A DNA stretch of 64,000 bases from Massilia sp. IC2-477 (GTDB lineage Bacteria; Pseudomonadota; Gammaproteobacteria; Burkholderiales; Burkholderiaceae_D). Of this stretch, positions 47,693 to 57,736 are shown piece by piece (the first letter of the stretch is position 1; every line of letters starts with the position of its first letter). Under the pieces are notes generated by a model that saw nothing but the letters and a program-made list of their open reading frames with translations, was not told the origin of the DNA and searched no databases. The translations under genes and the position numbers were made by a program. The stretch spans positions 620,001-684,000 of the forward strand of contig NZ_JAJFEQ010000001.1 in NCBI RefSeq assembly GCF_020707265.1, given 5' to 3'.

Positions 47693-48763
47693 TCAGGCGC
47701 TTTCCAGGTATCCGGCGATCGCTTTCCCCACGTCGGTCGTATTCGCCGTCCCACCCATATCTGGCGTACGCGGCCCGTTCACCAGGCAATGCTCCATCGC
47801 CCTCACGACCGCATCGTGCGCATCCTTGTAGCCCAGGAACTCCAGCATCATCGCCCCGGACCAGATCATGGCGATCGGGTTCGCGATGTTCTTGCCGTAG
47901 ATGTCCGGCGCCGAGCCGTGCACCGGTTCGAACAGCGAAGGGAAGCTGCGCTCCGGATTCAGGTTGGCCGAGGGCGCAATGCCGATCGTGCCGGTGCAGG
48001 CCGGCCCGAGGTCGGACAGGATGTCGCCGAACAGGTTCGAGGCCACCACCACGTCGAAGCGTTCCGGCGACAGCACGAAGCGCGCGGCCAGGATATCGAC
48101 GTGGTACTTGTCCCAGCGGACCTCGGGATAGGCTTCTCCCATCGCGGCTACGCGCTCGTCCCAGTAGGGCATCGAGATCGCGATGCCGTTCGACTTGGTG
48201 GCGGCGGTCAGGTGCTTCTTGGGGCGACGCTGGGCCAGCTCGAAGGCATATTTCAGGATGCGGTCGGTCCCGTGGCGGGTGAAGACCGCTTCCTGCAGCA
48301 CCAGCTCGCGCTCGGTGCCTTCGAACATGCGCCCGCCGACCGCCGAGTATTCGCCTTCGGTGTTCTCGCGCACCACGTAGAAGTCGATATCGCCCGGCTG
48401 CTTGTTCGCGAGCGGGCAGGGAACGCCGGGCATCAGGCGCACCGGACGCAGGTTCACGTACTGGTCGAACTCGCGGCGGAATTTCAGCAGCGATCCCCAC
48501 AGCGAGATATGGTCGGGCACCGTGTCCGGCCAGCCGACGGCGCCAAAGAAAATCGCCTCGCAACCGTCGAGCTGCCGCTTCCAGTCGTCCGGCATCATCT
48601 TGCCGTGCTGGAGGTAGTAGTCGCAGCTGGCCCATTCGAAGTGGACGAACTCCAGCCCAATGCCGAAGCGCTTGCTCGCCGCCTCAAGGGCGCGCAAGCC
48701 TTCCGGCATGACTTCCTTGCCGATGCCGTCTCCGGCGATGACGGCGATCTTGTGTGTCTTCAT
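47693..48763 (-). CDS. ttuC: Tartrate dehydrogenase/decarboxylase (isocitrate/isopropylmalate DH family)
   Basis: 356 residues from the ATG preceded by GGAGAAG. It starts with KIAVIAGDGIGKEV, has DFYVVRENTEGEYSAVGG and the metal/substrate region FDVVVASNLFGDILSDLGP, and ends with FEPVHGSAPDIYGKNIANP. The sequence is of the TtuC/DmlA (tartrate or D-malate) type rather than LeuB. It diverges from a LysR regulator 90 bp away. Confidence 0.9.
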   Translation of the reverse strand: MKTHKIAVIAGDGIGKEVMPEGLRALEAASKRFGIGLEFVHFEWASCDYYLQHGKMMPDDWKRQLDGCEAIFFGAVGWPDTVPDHISLWGSLLKFRREFDQYVNLRPVRLMPGVPCPLANKQPGDIDFYVVRENTEGEYSAVGGRMFEGTERELVLQEAVFTRHGTDRILKYAFELAQRRPKKHLTAATKSNGIAISMPYWDERVAAMGEAYPEVRWDKYHVDILAARFVLSPERFDVVVASNLFGDILSDLGPACTGTIGIAPSANLNPERSFPSLFEPVHGSAPDIYGKNIANPIAMIWSGAMMLEFLGYKDAHDAVVRAMEHCLVNGPRTPDMGGTANTTDVGKAIAGYLESA

Positions 48764-48853
48764 GGTGCTTCTCCGATAATCGACTTGCATCAGCTTATCA
48801 AGAAAACACTCCGTTTATAATCGTCCGCACCGTAGCTTCATTAAACACGAATC

Positions 48854-49747
48854 GTGAACAATATTGAGAACGCCGATTTGCGGGTGCTGGTGGCCGTGGT
48901 CCGCAAGGGCAGCTTTTCCGGGGCAGCCGACGAGCTGGGGATGTCGCCCGCGTTCGTCAGCAAGCGCATCGGGGTGCTGGAAGACGGATTGCGCGTGCGC
49001 CTGTTCGAACGCAGCACGCGCCGCGTGGTGATCACCGAGGACGGCGAGCAGGTCTATGGCCGCGCCCTGCGCATCTTGGAGCAGCTCGACGACATGCTCG
49101 ATGCGCTGTCGGACCGGCGCAGCGAGCCTGCCGGCCAGCTGCGCATCTGCAGCAGCTTCGGCTTCGGGCGCATCGCGGTGGCGCCGGTGATCGCGCAGCT
49201 GGCGGCCAGCTACCCGAAGCTGCAGATCCGCTTCGAGGTGTTCGACCGCCTGGTTGACACGGTGGCCGAGGGCTTCGACCTGGACGTGCGCATCGGCGAC
49301 ACCATCCCGCCGCAATTGGTGGCGCGCAAGCTGATGGACAACCACCGCATCCTGTGCGCGGCGCCAGCCTACATCGCCCGCCACGGCATGCCCAAGACCT
49401 TGAAGGAACTGGCCGGCCACCAGTGCCTGCCGATCAAGGAACGCGACCACCCGCTCGGCAGCTGGCGCCTGCACGGGAAAAACGGCGAGGAGACCGTACG
49501 GGTCTCGGGCGCGCTGTCGACCAACCACGGCGAGATCGCACTGCGCTGGGCGGTCGAAGGCGCCGGCATCGTACTCCGTTCGCTGTGGGATGCGCAGGGC
49601 TACCTGGACGATGGCAGGCTGCTGCAGGTGCTGCCCGAGTACACGCAGCCGGCCAGCGTGTGGGCCGTGTATCCGCAGCGCCTGGCCGGTTCCAGCAGGG
49701 TGGGGGCATGCGTGGACTTCCTGCGCCGGCACCTGGCGCAGGGGTGA
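48854..49747 (+). CDS. LysR-family transcriptional regulator
   Basis: 297 residues from a GTG. The N-terminal winged HTH (LRVLVAVVRKGSFSGAADELGMSPAFVSKRI) is followed by a periplasmic-binding-type effector domain. It resembles DmlR-type regulators and, from its position, probably activates the divergent tartrate/malate dehydrogenase gene. Confidence 0.9.
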   Translation: MNNIENADLRVLVAVVRKGSFSGAADELGMSPAFVSKRIGVLEDGLRVRLFERSTRRVVITEDGEQVYGRALRILEQLDDMLDALSDRRSEPAGQLRICSSFGFGRIAVAPVIAQLAASYPKLQIRFEVFDRLVDTVAEGFDLDVRIGDTIPPQLVARKLMDNHRILCAAPAYIARHGMPKTLKELAGHQCLPIKERDHPLGSWRLHGKNGEETVRVSGALSTNHGEIALRWAVEGAGIVLRSLWDAQGYLDDGRLLQVLPEYTQPASVWAVYPQRLAGSSRVGACVDFLRRHLAQG

Positions 49748-49760
49748 GGGTGTGCTTCAC

Positions 49761-50516
49761 TTACTTCATCATCTCATCCAGCAGCGGCTGCATGGCATCC
49801 GCCCATATCTGATAGCCAGCGGCGCCCGGATGCAGCTGGTCGGGCATGATGGAGAAAGGGATCTTGCCGTCCTGGCCGAGAAACGCCCTGGAGATGTCCA
49901 GGTAGCGCACGGTCTTGCCGTCGTCCATCTTCGCCAGCTCGCTATTCAATGCGTCGATCGTGGCCATCCGCGTGGCCGCTTCCGCCACCAGCGCAGGCGT
50001 GACCGGTCCGCCGAAACGGTCGCGCGGCCCGCGCGGGAATACGCCGAGCAGCAGCACCTTGGTGTGCGGCAGGCGGGTGCGGATCATGCCGATGATCTTG
50101 CGGTTCGCCGCCGCGATCTCGGCTGCGCTGTTATGCAGGCTGTTGTTCGTGCCCAGCATCAGGACCGTGACTTTCGGCGCGATCCCGTCCAGCTCACCGT
50201 GCTCGATGCGCCAGATGACATGCTGGGTGCGGTCGCCGCCGATGCCGAAGTTGGCGGCCTGGTACTTGCCGTAGTACGCGTCCCAGATGTGCGGCGCCTT
50301 GCGCCAGTTGTCGGTGATCGAGTCGCCGATGAACAGCAGCCCGACCGGTCCGCTTTTGGCACGCGCCAGGTTGACCCCGTGCTTCCTGAGGAACTTGCCG
50401 TCGTCCTGTTTTGCGTACGGCAGCGACGGGTTCTCGTCGGGGTATCCCTGGGCGAATACCTGGCAGCTTGCCAGGCACAGGATAAAGGCAAGGCGGCGCA
50501 ATGTGGTGACACTCAT
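49761..50516 (-). CDS. Secreted SGNH/GDSL hydrolase
   Basis: 251 residues with a signal peptide (about 1-22). Block I is LLFIGDSITDNW (nucleophile Ser), block II NFGIGGDRTQ, block III MLGTNNS, and block V is PDQLHPGAAGY with the catalytic Asp/His. Similar enzymes deacetylate carbohydrates or hydrolyse esters. It lies 26 bp after the TonB receptor and likely shares its transcript. Confidence 0.9.
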   Translation of the reverse strand: MSVTTLRRLAFILCLASCQVFAQGYPDENPSLPYAKQDDGKFLRKHGVNLARAKSGPVGLLFIGDSITDNWRKAPHIWDAYYGKYQAANFGIGGDRTQHVIWRIEHGELDGIAPKVTVLMLGTNNSLHNSAAEIAAANRKIIGMIRTRLPHTKVLLLGVFPRGPRDRFGGPVTPALVAEAATRMATIDALNSELAKMDDGKTVRYLDISRAFLGQDGKIPFSIMPDQLHPGAAGYQIWADAMQPLLDEMMK

Positions 50517-50542
50517 CTCATGGGTTCCTTGTTTAAAACGCT

Positions 50543-52954
50543 TCAGAAATTCACGTCCAGCCGGGCAGTGTAATAGCGGAACGCGTCACGCGCCGGTTGC
50601 CAGCCATACGAGCGGATGTCCGGCCCCGACACCTGCCGGAAGTTCAGGAAGGAGCCGACATTACCGGCCGCGTAATGATGGTCGAACAGGTTCTTGACCC
50701 CGACCGAAAACTTGTATTTTCCGCGGCTGTCGGCGATCGACGCGCCCAGGTCGACGATGCCGTGGCCGGGCCGTTGCAGGCTCGGGTCCTGGCTGATCGC
50801 GCCCTGCACCTTGGACTGGGCGCGCCAGTTGGCGTTGATGGCCATCCTGTAGGGCATCGCCAGCGGCAGCGTGTATTCGCCGCCCAGGTTCATCTTCCAC
50901 TTCGGCGAATTCGGCATCATGCCGCCGCTGGCGTCGCGCAGGAAGGCGCCCGGCACCAGCTGGTTCGGCACGGTGCAGTCGGTGGCGCCGCTATAGCAGG
51001 GACCTTGCGTCCATTCCTCCACCGTGGCGCGGGTGAAGGCCAGGTTCGCCGTCAGCAGGAAGGAGCGCGCCAGCAGCGCCGTGGCGTCCAGCTCGAAGCC
51101 CTGGGTCTGCACCTTCGGGATGCTGTACAGGACACTGGCCTGGCTGCCGTCCGAGAAGCGCTCGGTGGCCGAGGTCTGGTAGTCGCGGAAGCTGGTCTTG
51201 AACAGCGCCACGTTCAACGTGGCCCGGTTGTTCCAGAGGTTGGCCTTGAAGCCGGCCTCGAAGCTGGTGGCTTCCTCGGGCGCCAGCGGCAGGCGCTTGA
51301 ACACGTTGACGTTGTTGGCGCCGCTCGTCATGTCGTAGGCCACGCCCTTGGTGCCGGTCGACGCGGTGCCGTACACCATCGTCTCCGGCGTGAGCTTGTA
51401 GCCATAACCGAGCTTGCCGGTGACGTAGTTCTCGTGATGGCGTGGGGCGGTGTAGAGGTGCGAGCCGGTGTGGACATTGTTGGGCGCGCTCGAGGACAGG
51501 CTGTCGATCGTGTGGAACATGTAATCGTTCGACTCGCGCGTGAAGCGCAGGCCCGCCGTGAGGGTGTGGCGCGGCATGAAGTCCCAGCTGCCGTTGGCGT
51601 AGATCGCGCGGTTCAGGCTGGCCGAGGTGGTGTGGTAGTTGGTCCAGTTGGTCTCCTTGACGAAGGGATTGCCGCGCAGGTAGTAGCGGTCGACGCTGGT
51701 GCGCGCCAGCCACAGGCCGACCAGGTAGCGCAGCGCGCCGCTGTCGGGTGAGGTCAGGCGCAGTTCCTGGCTCGACATCTTGGTGTCCAGGGTCCCGTTG
51801 ATCATCGGCGGCTCGGCGATGCCGGACGGCTTGCCCGAATGGTCCACCTGGTAGAAGGTGGAGATCAGGTCGATGTTGTCGTTGTCGCGGAAATCGTTCG
51901 AGCGGTTCTTGTCGATCGAAGTGATCGAGGTGAGCGCATGGCCGGCCAGCGGCGAGGCTTCCGGGAACTGGTAGTTGATACGCACGCCGACGCCGCGGTC
52001 GGAGGCATCCAGACCGGTCGGGGAGTCGTTGCGGATGGTCGTGTTGAACGGGGTGACGGCGATCCCGCGCAGTACCTGGATGTTCGACAGCGCCGTGTAG
52101 TTCCTGTTGTACAGGTAGCCGACACCCGGTCCGATCGAGGTGATCGCGGCCGTGTTGCCGGTCCTGAGCGAATGGTCGTAGCGCGGCGAGATCTGCACGT
52201 CCAGGTCCGGGGTGAGCTGCCATTGCAGCTTGGCGAAGAAGGTCTTGCCGCCCGAGCCGTTCTGCATGCTGTCGGTAGTGAGGTTATGCAACAGGCCCGG
52301 GAAATTGGTCTTGCTGGCGAACACGCGCAAGCCGAGCTTCTCGGACACCCGCCCGCTGACGGAGGTGGCGACCCGGTATTCGTCGTCGCTGCTCTTGAAC
52401 AGCGACAGCTTGCCTTTCATCGGACCGGCGCCGATCGGCTTGGTGGTAATGACCACGGCCCCGGCAATCGCGCTCTTGCCGAACATCGTGCTCTGCGGGC
52501 CCTTGAGGATCTCGATGCGCGCCACGTCGGCCTGGTCGCGAAACGCCTGCTGTGCCTGGGCATAGGGCATGTCGTCGACGATGATCGCGACATCGCCTTC
52601 GATGCCGATGTTGTTCGAGGTGGTGCCGATGCCGCGCATGTTGATGCTGTTGGTGCCCACCTGGGTGCCGTGCGAGATCGTCAGGGCAGGCGACAGGTTG
52701 ACGATATCGTCGAACTCGCGGACGTTGTTGCGCGTGAGCGCCTCTTCAGTCAACACGGAAATCGACATCGGCACGTCTTCGAGCTTCTCGATGCGCCGGT
52801 TGGCCGAGACGACCACCGTTTCGAGTTGCGGCGCATCGGCGGGGGCGGGCGCTTCCTGGGCGTGCACGGGTGTGGCGAACTGCAGGATCGCCAGGGCGGC
52901 GGCGATCGGTGTGAGGGAGGTGCGGAGTTGCGGATATCGCTGCTGGACTGCCAT
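50543..52954 (-). CDS. TonB-dependent receptor
   Basis: 803 residues from the ATG with GGAG at 6 bp; earlier in-frame Met codons lack one. The signal peptide ends TPVHAQ. A plug domain (LETVVVSANRRIEKLEDVPMSI; RIEILKGPQSTMFGKSAIAGAVVI) precedes a barrel ending in YYTARLDVNF. The substrate is unknown; the co-transcribed SGNH hydrolase and sugar-repressor-like operators suggest a carbohydrate or ester. Confidence 0.9.
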   Translation of the reverse strand: MAVQQRYPQLRTSLTPIAAALAILQFATPVHAQEAPAPADAPQLETVVVSANRRIEKLEDVPMSISVLTEEALTRNNVREFDDIVNLSPALTISHGTQVGTNSINMRGIGTTSNNIGIEGDVAIIVDDMPYAQAQQAFRDQADVARIEILKGPQSTMFGKSAIAGAVVITTKPIGAGPMKGKLSLFKSSDDEYRVATSVSGRVSEKLGLRVFASKTNFPGLLHNLTTDSMQNGSGGKTFFAKLQWQLTPDLDVQISPRYDHSLRTGNTAAITSIGPGVGYLYNRNYTALSNIQVLRGIAVTPFNTTIRNDSPTGLDASDRGVGVRINYQFPEASPLAGHALTSITSIDKNRSNDFRDNDNIDLISTFYQVDHSGKPSGIAEPPMINGTLDTKMSSQELRLTSPDSGALRYLVGLWLARTSVDRYYLRGNPFVKETNWTNYHTTSASLNRAIYANGSWDFMPRHTLTAGLRFTRESNDYMFHTIDSLSSSAPNNVHTGSHLYTAPRHHENYVTGKLGYGYKLTPETMVYGTASTGTKGVAYDMTSGANNVNVFKRLPLAPEEATSFEAGFKANLWNNRATLNVALFKTSFRDYQTSATERFSDGSQASVLYSIPKVQTQGFELDATALLARSFLLTANLAFTRATVEEWTQGPCYSGATDCTVPNQLVPGAFLRDASGGMMPNSPKWKMNLGGEYTLPLAMPYRMAINANWRAQSKVQGAISQDPSLQRPGHGIVDLGASIADSRGKYKFSVGVKNLFDHHYAAGNVGSFLNFRQVSGPDIRSYGWQPARDAFRYYTARLDVNF

Positions 52955-53006
52955 GGTTGTCTCCATTATTTGGTTTTGTGACGACAGCAGAATGCAAATA
53001 AGCCTA

Positions 53007-53031
53007 TAAAACGTTGTACTGCAACGTTTTA
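53007..53031. promoter_or_regulatory. Palindromic operator O1 upstream of the TonB receptor
   Basis: A perfect palindrome with 10-bp arms TAAAACGTTG and CAACGTTTTA around TACTG, 53 bp upstream of the receptor ATG. Size and symmetry fit a LacI- or GntR-type repressor site. No such regulator is encoded in the window. Confidence 0.7.
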
Positions 53032-53118
53032 GTAAATAGGGAAAATTTTTTGCATGTGATATGCATGCGGGTGACTTCACGAACGAGGCGCATACAGCAC
53101 CTCAGCCAACACGCTTAC

Positions 53119-53143
53119 TAAAACGATTTACTGCAACGTTTTA
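53119..53143. promoter_or_regulatory. Palindromic operator O2
   Basis: A second copy: TAAAACGATT, TACTG, CAACGTTTTA. It shares the TACTGCAACGTTTTAG half with O1; the other arm has three mismatches against perfect symmetry. Centre-to-centre distance from O1 is 112 bp. Confidence 0.68.
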
Positions 53144-53281
53144 GCGAGGATCGTACGAACTGCTTTTCTTGTCAACAAGTTTCGTACTAGCGTGTGGACC
53201 TGGAATTCGTCCGATTCTTGTTGAGGCTGGATGGGTGCCGGGCTAAGCTGGCGCCATCGAAGCACAAGAAAGAGACCACGG

Positions 53282-54682
53282 ATGAAATCGACACTCCTGG
53301 GCCTGGTGGCCGCCTTTACCCTGGCTGCAAGTCCCGCTCACGCGGTTGACGCCAGCGGCCATTGGAAGGGCAGCATCGCGAATTCCCTGCGCTTGTTCCT
53401 CCAGTTCGGCAAGACGGCGGACGGCAAGTGGGAAGGCACGCTCAAGGTGCCGCAGCAGGGTTTCACGACGAAAGTGGATCAGCTCGAGGTCGGCGCAGAG
53501 CAGCTCGGCTTCAAGCTGCTGCCGCTGAACGCCGGCTTCACGGCGCGCTGGAGCGAGCAGGACAAGGCCTGGATCGGTAGCTGGAGCCAGAACGGCCAGA
53601 CCGTGCCCCTGCGCCTGGAGCGCAGCGAGGCCACCGCGGGCCAGCTGCGCCGTCCGCAGCTGGAAGCGATCGCCGCGCGCCAGGCGAGCTACACCAGCCT
53701 CGATGTCGGCTTCGCCAATCCGGCAGGCGGTGGCCATGCGCTGGCCGGCAGCTTCACGGTCCCGCGCGGCAAGGGCCCGTTTCCGGCGGTGGTGCTGGTG
53801 CACGGCTCCGGCCCCATCGACCGCGACGAGACGATCCTCGGGCACAAGCCGTTCCTGGTGCTGGCCGACCACCTGAGCAGCCGCGGCATCGCGGTACTAC
53901 GCTACGACAAGCGCGGCGTCGGCAAATCGGGTGGCGTATACCAGAGCGCGACGACCGACGATTTCGCCAGCGATGCCGAGGCGGCGGTCGCCTTCCTGCG
54001 CGCCCGTCCCGAAGTCGACGCAACACGGATCGGCATGGTCGGTCACTCGGAAGGGGGCATGATCGCACCGATGGTGGCGGCGCGCGATCCGAAGCTGGCG
54101 TTTGTCGTGATGCTGGCGGGCCCCGGCGTGCGCGGCGAGCTGCTGATGGTCGAGCAGCTCGCCCTGGCGGCCAGTGCTGCCGGCGCATCCGCCGAGGCAG
54201 TGGACCGGGAGCGTGCGCTGAACCGCGCGGTGTTCGCGGCGATTGTGGCCGAGGCGCGGCCAGAGGTGGCCGGCGACAAGGCGCGCCAGGTCATGGAGGA
54301 GGGCGAACGCAAGGGCATCCTGCCGCCAGGTACGGCCGCGGTCCGCGCCAGGGCATTCACCACGCCCTGGTTCCACAATTTCTTGCGTCATGAACCCGGC
54401 CCCGTCCTGCAGTCCGTGCGCCAGCCGATCCTGGCCCTGAACGGCGAGCGCGACCTGCAGGTGCCGGCCGAGCTGGACTTGTCCGCGATCCGCGCCGCGC
54501 TGGCGCACAACCCGCGCGCCGTCGTGGAAGAATTGCCGGCCCTGAACCACCTGTTCCAGACCGCACGCACCGGCGCCGCATCGGAATACGCGGAGATCGA
54601 AGAGAGCATCGCACCGCTTGCGCTGAACACGGTCAGCGCCTGGATCCTGGCGACGGTCGGGCAAGGCGGCAGCATGAAATAG
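53282..54682 (+). CDS. Secreted alpha/beta hydrolase (S9/BAAT-like)
   Basis: 466 residues. The signal peptide ends SPAHA. An N-terminal beta domain (about 20-130, SGHWKGSI...) precedes an alpha/beta-hydrolase with VLVHGSGPIDRDE (oxyanion strand), VLRYDKRGVGKSGG and nucleophile elbow IGMVGHSEGGMIAP. Catalytic Asp (LNGERDLQV) and His (LPALNHLFQ) are visible. Esterase or peptidase; substrate unknown. Divergent from the TonB receptor across O1/O2. Confidence 0.85.
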   Translation: MKSTLLGLVAAFTLAASPAHAVDASGHWKGSIANSLRLFLQFGKTADGKWEGTLKVPQQGFTTKVDQLEVGAEQLGFKLLPLNAGFTARWSEQDKAWIGSWSQNGQTVPLRLERSEATAGQLRRPQLEAIAARQASYTSLDVGFANPAGGGHALAGSFTVPRGKGPFPAVVLVHGSGPIDRDETILGHKPFLVLADHLSSRGIAVLRYDKRGVGKSGGVYQSATTDDFASDAEAAVAFLRARPEVDATRIGMVGHSEGGMIAPMVAARDPKLAFVVMLAGPGVRGELLMVEQLALAASAAGASAEAVDRERALNRAVFAAIVAEARPEVAGDKARQVMEEGERKGILPPGTAAVRARAFTTPWFHNFLRHEPGPVLQSVRQPILALNGERDLQVPAELDLSAIRAALAHNPRAVVEELPALNHLFQTARTGAASEYAEIEESIAPLALNTVSAWILATVGQGGSMK

Positions 54683-54684
54683 CG

Positions 54685-55050
54685 TCAGTCCGATGGGTCC
54701 GCTGCCGACCACACCGCGAGCTCATAGCCGTCCGGATCGATGAAATGGAAGCGTCGTCCGCCGGGGAATGAAAAGACCTCGCGGCTAATGTGGCCTCCTG
54801 CGTTCCTGATCCTGGTTTCAGCCTGTGTTAAATCCTCACAGTGGAGGATGATCAAGGGGCCGCCTGGCCGGACAGGCTCTCCCGTCGTGAAGCCGCCTGT
54901 CAGCCGCTTGTCTGTGAATTCGGTATAGGCAGGGCCATAATCGACGAAAGTCCAGCCGAATACCTCGCCATAGAACTTCTTGCTCCGAGCAATATCGAGG
55001 ACGTTGAACTCGATATTGTCGATTTGATTGTCTGCGCCCCGAATGCCCAT
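54685..55050 (-). CDS. VOC-family (glyoxalase/dioxygenase-like) protein
   Basis: A 121-residue vicinal-oxygen-chelate protein. IEFNVLDIARSKKFYGEVFGWTFVDYG and FHFIDPDGYELAVWS are typical of the two beta-alpha-beta-beta-beta modules. The function is unassigned. It converges on the upstream hydrolase with a 2-bp gap. Confidence 0.88.
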   Translation of the reverse strand: MGIRGADNQIDNIEFNVLDIARSKKFYGEVFGWTFVDYGPAYTEFTDKRLTGGFTTGEPVRPGGPLIILHCEDLTQAETRIRNAGGHISREVFSFPGGRRFHFIDPDGYELAVWSAADPSD

Positions 55051-55155
55051 TGCTTCTCCCAGGAAGTAGTCTGCTTATATGACTGCGCCGCAATACCTCA
55101 TGATTGCGCCCTGCAGAAATGTACCAGAGCTGGGAACAAGGCCTTGTAAACGGAC

Positions 55156-55178
55156 AACAGCCCGCTGGGCGGGCTGTT
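55156..55178 (-). terminator. Probable terminator of sodB
   Basis: A perfect 10-bp stem AACAGCCCGC/GCGGGCTGTT with a 3-nt loop, 25 bp past the sodB stop. Only a weak T-run follows. Confidence 0.65.
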
Positions 55179-55203
55179 GGCAGAGCTACGCGCTGAGGAT
55201 GGC

Positions 55204-55782
55204 TCAGGCCAGGTTCTGGTTCACGAAGTCCCAGTTGGCGACGTTCCAGAACGCTTCCAGGAACTTGGCGCGGGCGTTGCGGTAGTCGATGTAGTAGGCG
55301 TGCTCCCAGACGTCGGCGGTCAGCAGCGGCTTGTCCGAGGTGGTCAGCGGGGTGCCGGCGTTCGAGGTGTTGACGATGTCGACGCTGCCGTCGGCCTTCT
55401 GCACCAGCCAGGTCCAGCCGGAACCGAAGTTGCCCAGTGCCGACTTGTTGAACTCTTCCTTGAACTTGTCGAACGAGCCCCACTTGGCGTTGATGGCTTC
55501 AGCCACCTTGCCGGTCGGCGCGCCGCCGCCGTTCGGCGACATGCAGTTCCAGAAGAAGGTGTGGTTCCACACTTGGGCCGAGTTGTTGAACACACCGCCG
55601 GTCGACTTCTTGATGATCTCTTCCAGGGACAGGTTTTCGTACTCCGTGCCCTTGATCATGTTGTTCAGGTTGGTGACATAGGTCTGGTGGTGCTTGCCGT
55701 GGTGGTATTCCAGGGTCTCGGCCGAGATGTGCGGCTGCAGGGCATCCTTAGCATACGGCAGTGGCGGCAGGGTATGTTCCAT
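55204..55782 (-). CDS. sodB: Superoxide dismutase [Fe]
   Basis: A 192-residue cytosolic Fe-SOD. Metal ligands and signatures are in [28 protein letters not shown] and [23 protein letters not shown]. The length and the [10 protein letters not shown] stretch favour iron over manganese. It is transcribed with, or just downstream of, xseA. Confidence 0.96.
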   Translation of the reverse strand: MEHTLPPLPYAKDALQPHISAETLEYHHGKHHQTYVTNLNNMIKGTEYENLSLEEIIKKSTGGVFNNSAQVWNHTFFWNCMSPNGGGAPTGKVAEAINAKWGSFDKFKEEFNKSALGNFGSGWTWLVQKADGSVDIVNTSNAGTPLTTSDKPLLTADVWEHAYYIDYRNARAKFLEAFWNVANWDFVNQNLA

Positions 55783-55871
55783 GTTCTATTCCTTGTGCGT
55801 TGGTTGGACGGGTTTTGTTCCAAAACCGCGCTATTCTAAACCGGATGGCGCGATGTTGCATGCTTGGCCAG

Positions 55872-57245
55872 TTACTCAGGTGCGTCACCCGGCGCACCCT
55901 GCACGGAGGACACGCCGATCACGGCGGTACCACCGGCCAGGCGCACGCTCAGCTTGTTGCGCGCCTTGATCTGGCCCGGGTCGCGCAGCACCTCGCCCTT
56001 GGCGTTACTGACGATGGCATAACCGCGTTCGAGCGTGCGCTGCGGGTTCAGCAGTTCCAGCTGGGCCGACAGCGCCTCCAGTGCGTCGCGCCGCCGTTTG
56101 ACAGCGTTGCACAGGCTGGCGTTCAGGTGGCGGCCGTCGGCCAGCAACTGCGCGCGCATCGCCCGCATGTCGGGGCGGTGGCGCATCCAGCGCTGCTGCA
56201 GTTGGGCCAGCACCAGGCTCTGGCGGTTCACAGGCGTGCGCACCGCGTGCGTCAGCGCGGCCGCCATCGACAGCAGCTTCACGCGCTGGTGACGGATCTG
56301 GGCCGATGGGCTCAACAGGCGCCGGCTGTAGCCGTCCAGGCCCTGGCTGGCCTCAGACAGCGTGCGGCGCATGGCGCGGCGCAGGTCCTGGGCGTCGCTC
56401 TCGAGCGAGGCGAGCCAGTCGGCGCGCGGCGTGGCCGCCAGTTCGGCGGCGGCGGTCGGGGTAGCGGCGCGCACGTCGGCGGCGAAGTCGGCAATGGTGA
56501 CGTCAGTCTCGTGGCCCACGCCCGACACCACGGGAATGGCGCAGGCATCGATGGCGCGCGCCACGCACTCTTCATTGAAACTCCACAGGTCCTCGATCGA
56601 ACCGCCGCCGCGGCAGACCAGCAGCACGTCGGCTTCCTGCCGGCGGGAGGCGGTCATGATGGCTTCGGCGATCTTGTCGGCGGCGAACTGGCCCTGGACC
56701 GGGGCAGGGTAGAGGATCACCCGCACGTGCGGTGCGCGGCGGCGCAGGGCGGTGAGCACGTCGCGCAGGGCTGCGGCCTGCGGGCTGGTGACGATGCCGA
56801 TGGTGCGCGGGAACAGCGGCAGCGGCCGCTTGCGCTCGGCGTCGAACAAGCCCTGTGCCGAGAGCTTGTCCTTGAGGCGCAGGAAGGCTTCATACAGCTG
56901 GCCGACGCCGGCGCGACGGATGGTCTCGACATTGATCTGGTAGTCGCCGCGCGCGCCGTACAGGGTCACCAGGGCGCGCACCTCGACCTTGTCGCCTTCG
57001 CGCGGATTGAAGCCGGCGTACTGGGCGCGGCTGCGGAACATGACGGCGCGCACCTGGGCGGCATCGTCCTTCAGCGTGAAATACCAGTGGCCGGAACTGG
57101 CGCGCGTGAAATTCGAGATCTCGCCGCTGATCCACACCAGTGGAAAACTCCGTTCCAGCAGGCGCGCGACCTGCTGGTTCAGGGCTGTCACGCTCAGGAC
57201 GGCTGGGGCGGCATAGGCGGGATCGGCGTCGCTTCGGTATTCCAT
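55872..57245 (-). CDS. xseA: Exodeoxyribonuclease VII large subunit
   Basis: 457 residues from the ATG before [10 protein letters not shown]; a TTG 21 bp upstream is an alternative. An N-terminal OB fold ([24 protein letters not shown]) is followed by the catalytic domain ([59 protein letters not shown]) and a coiled-coil C-terminus. Its upstream side faces the DnaA-box array. Confidence 0.95.
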   Translation of the reverse strand: MEYRSDADPAYAAPAVLSVTALNQQVARLLERSFPLVWISGEISNFTRASSGHWYFTLKDDAAQVRAVMFRSRAQYAGFNPREGDKVEVRALVTLYGARGDYQINVETIRRAGVGQLYEAFLRLKDKLSAQGLFDAERKRPLPLFPRTIGIVTSPQAAALRDVLTALRRRAPHVRVILYPAPVQGQFAADKIAEAIMTASRRQEADVLLVCRGGGSIEDLWSFNEECVARAIDACAIPVVSGVGHETDVTIADFAADVRAATPTAAAELAATPRADWLASLESDAQDLRRAMRRTLSEASQGLDGYSRRLLSPSAQIRHQRVKLLSMAAALTHAVRTPVNRQSLVLAQLQQRWMRHRPDMRAMRAQLLADGRHLNASLCNAVKRRRDALEALSAQLELLNPQRTLERGYAIVSNAKGEVLRDPGQIKARNKLSVRLAGGTAVIGVSSVQGAPGDAPE

Positions 57246-57386
57246 GGCTGCTTCGTTGTCGGGCAAAGCTGATGCTTATGTCATATCTTGACGAAATCGA
57301 CAAGCCTGGCGTGCCAAACGTGCGCAGTTTCCACTGTCGATGCAAAGTTGCCGTTTTTCAATGCATTCTATTGAAAAGGCTTATGG

Positions 57387-57450
57387 ATCAAGGTCTTACG
57401 GATGGGGCATCACGTCCTGGGCTGGGCTTATCCACAAAAACTGTGGGCAA
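57387..57450 (+). repeat. IHF/DnaA-box module 1
   Basis: IHF-like ATCAAGGTCTTA (full match to ATCAANNNNTTR). The +29 position has no recognisable box (CCTGGGCTG). The strong DnaA box TTATCCACA is at 57428-57436, a perfect consensus. The inverted box TGTGGGCAA (57442-57450) is one mismatch from consensus. Confidence 0.85.
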
Positions 57451-57509
57451 CTCATCCATAAGACCGGAGACTGCCCAAGAAACTTGCTCCCCCTACCCAT
57501 CCCTTACGC

Positions 57510-57573
57510 ATCAAGGACTTAGCATGCATATGCGTGGCTTGGGCACATTCTTGTCCACAAAAAATGTGAGTAG
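57510..57573 (+). repeat. IHF/DnaA-box module 2
   Basis: IHF-like ATCAAGGACTTA, weak box TTGGGCACA (57539), main box TTGTCCACA (57551-57559), inverted weak box TGTGAGTAG (57565). Confidence 0.85.
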
Positions 57574-57672
57574 TGCTGGATAAGAGGCAGGGTACTCAGG
57601 ACTGGACGCGAATGAAGAAAGTGCACGAGCTCAGGTGCTTAAAAATGACGCGTGGAAAGTTTACACTTACAA

Positions 57673-57736
57673 ATCAATGGCTTAGTGTTGGCTTGCCCTC
57701 CTTGCGCACAATTTTGTCCACAAAAAGTGTGAACAA
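57673..57736 (+). repeat. IHF/DnaA-box module 3
   Basis: IHF-like ATCAATGGCTTA preceded by A (full WATCAANNNNTTR), box TTGCGCACA (57702), main box TTGTCCACA (57714-57722), and inverted box TGTGAACAA (57728), a good DnaA box on the other strand. Confidence 0.87.
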
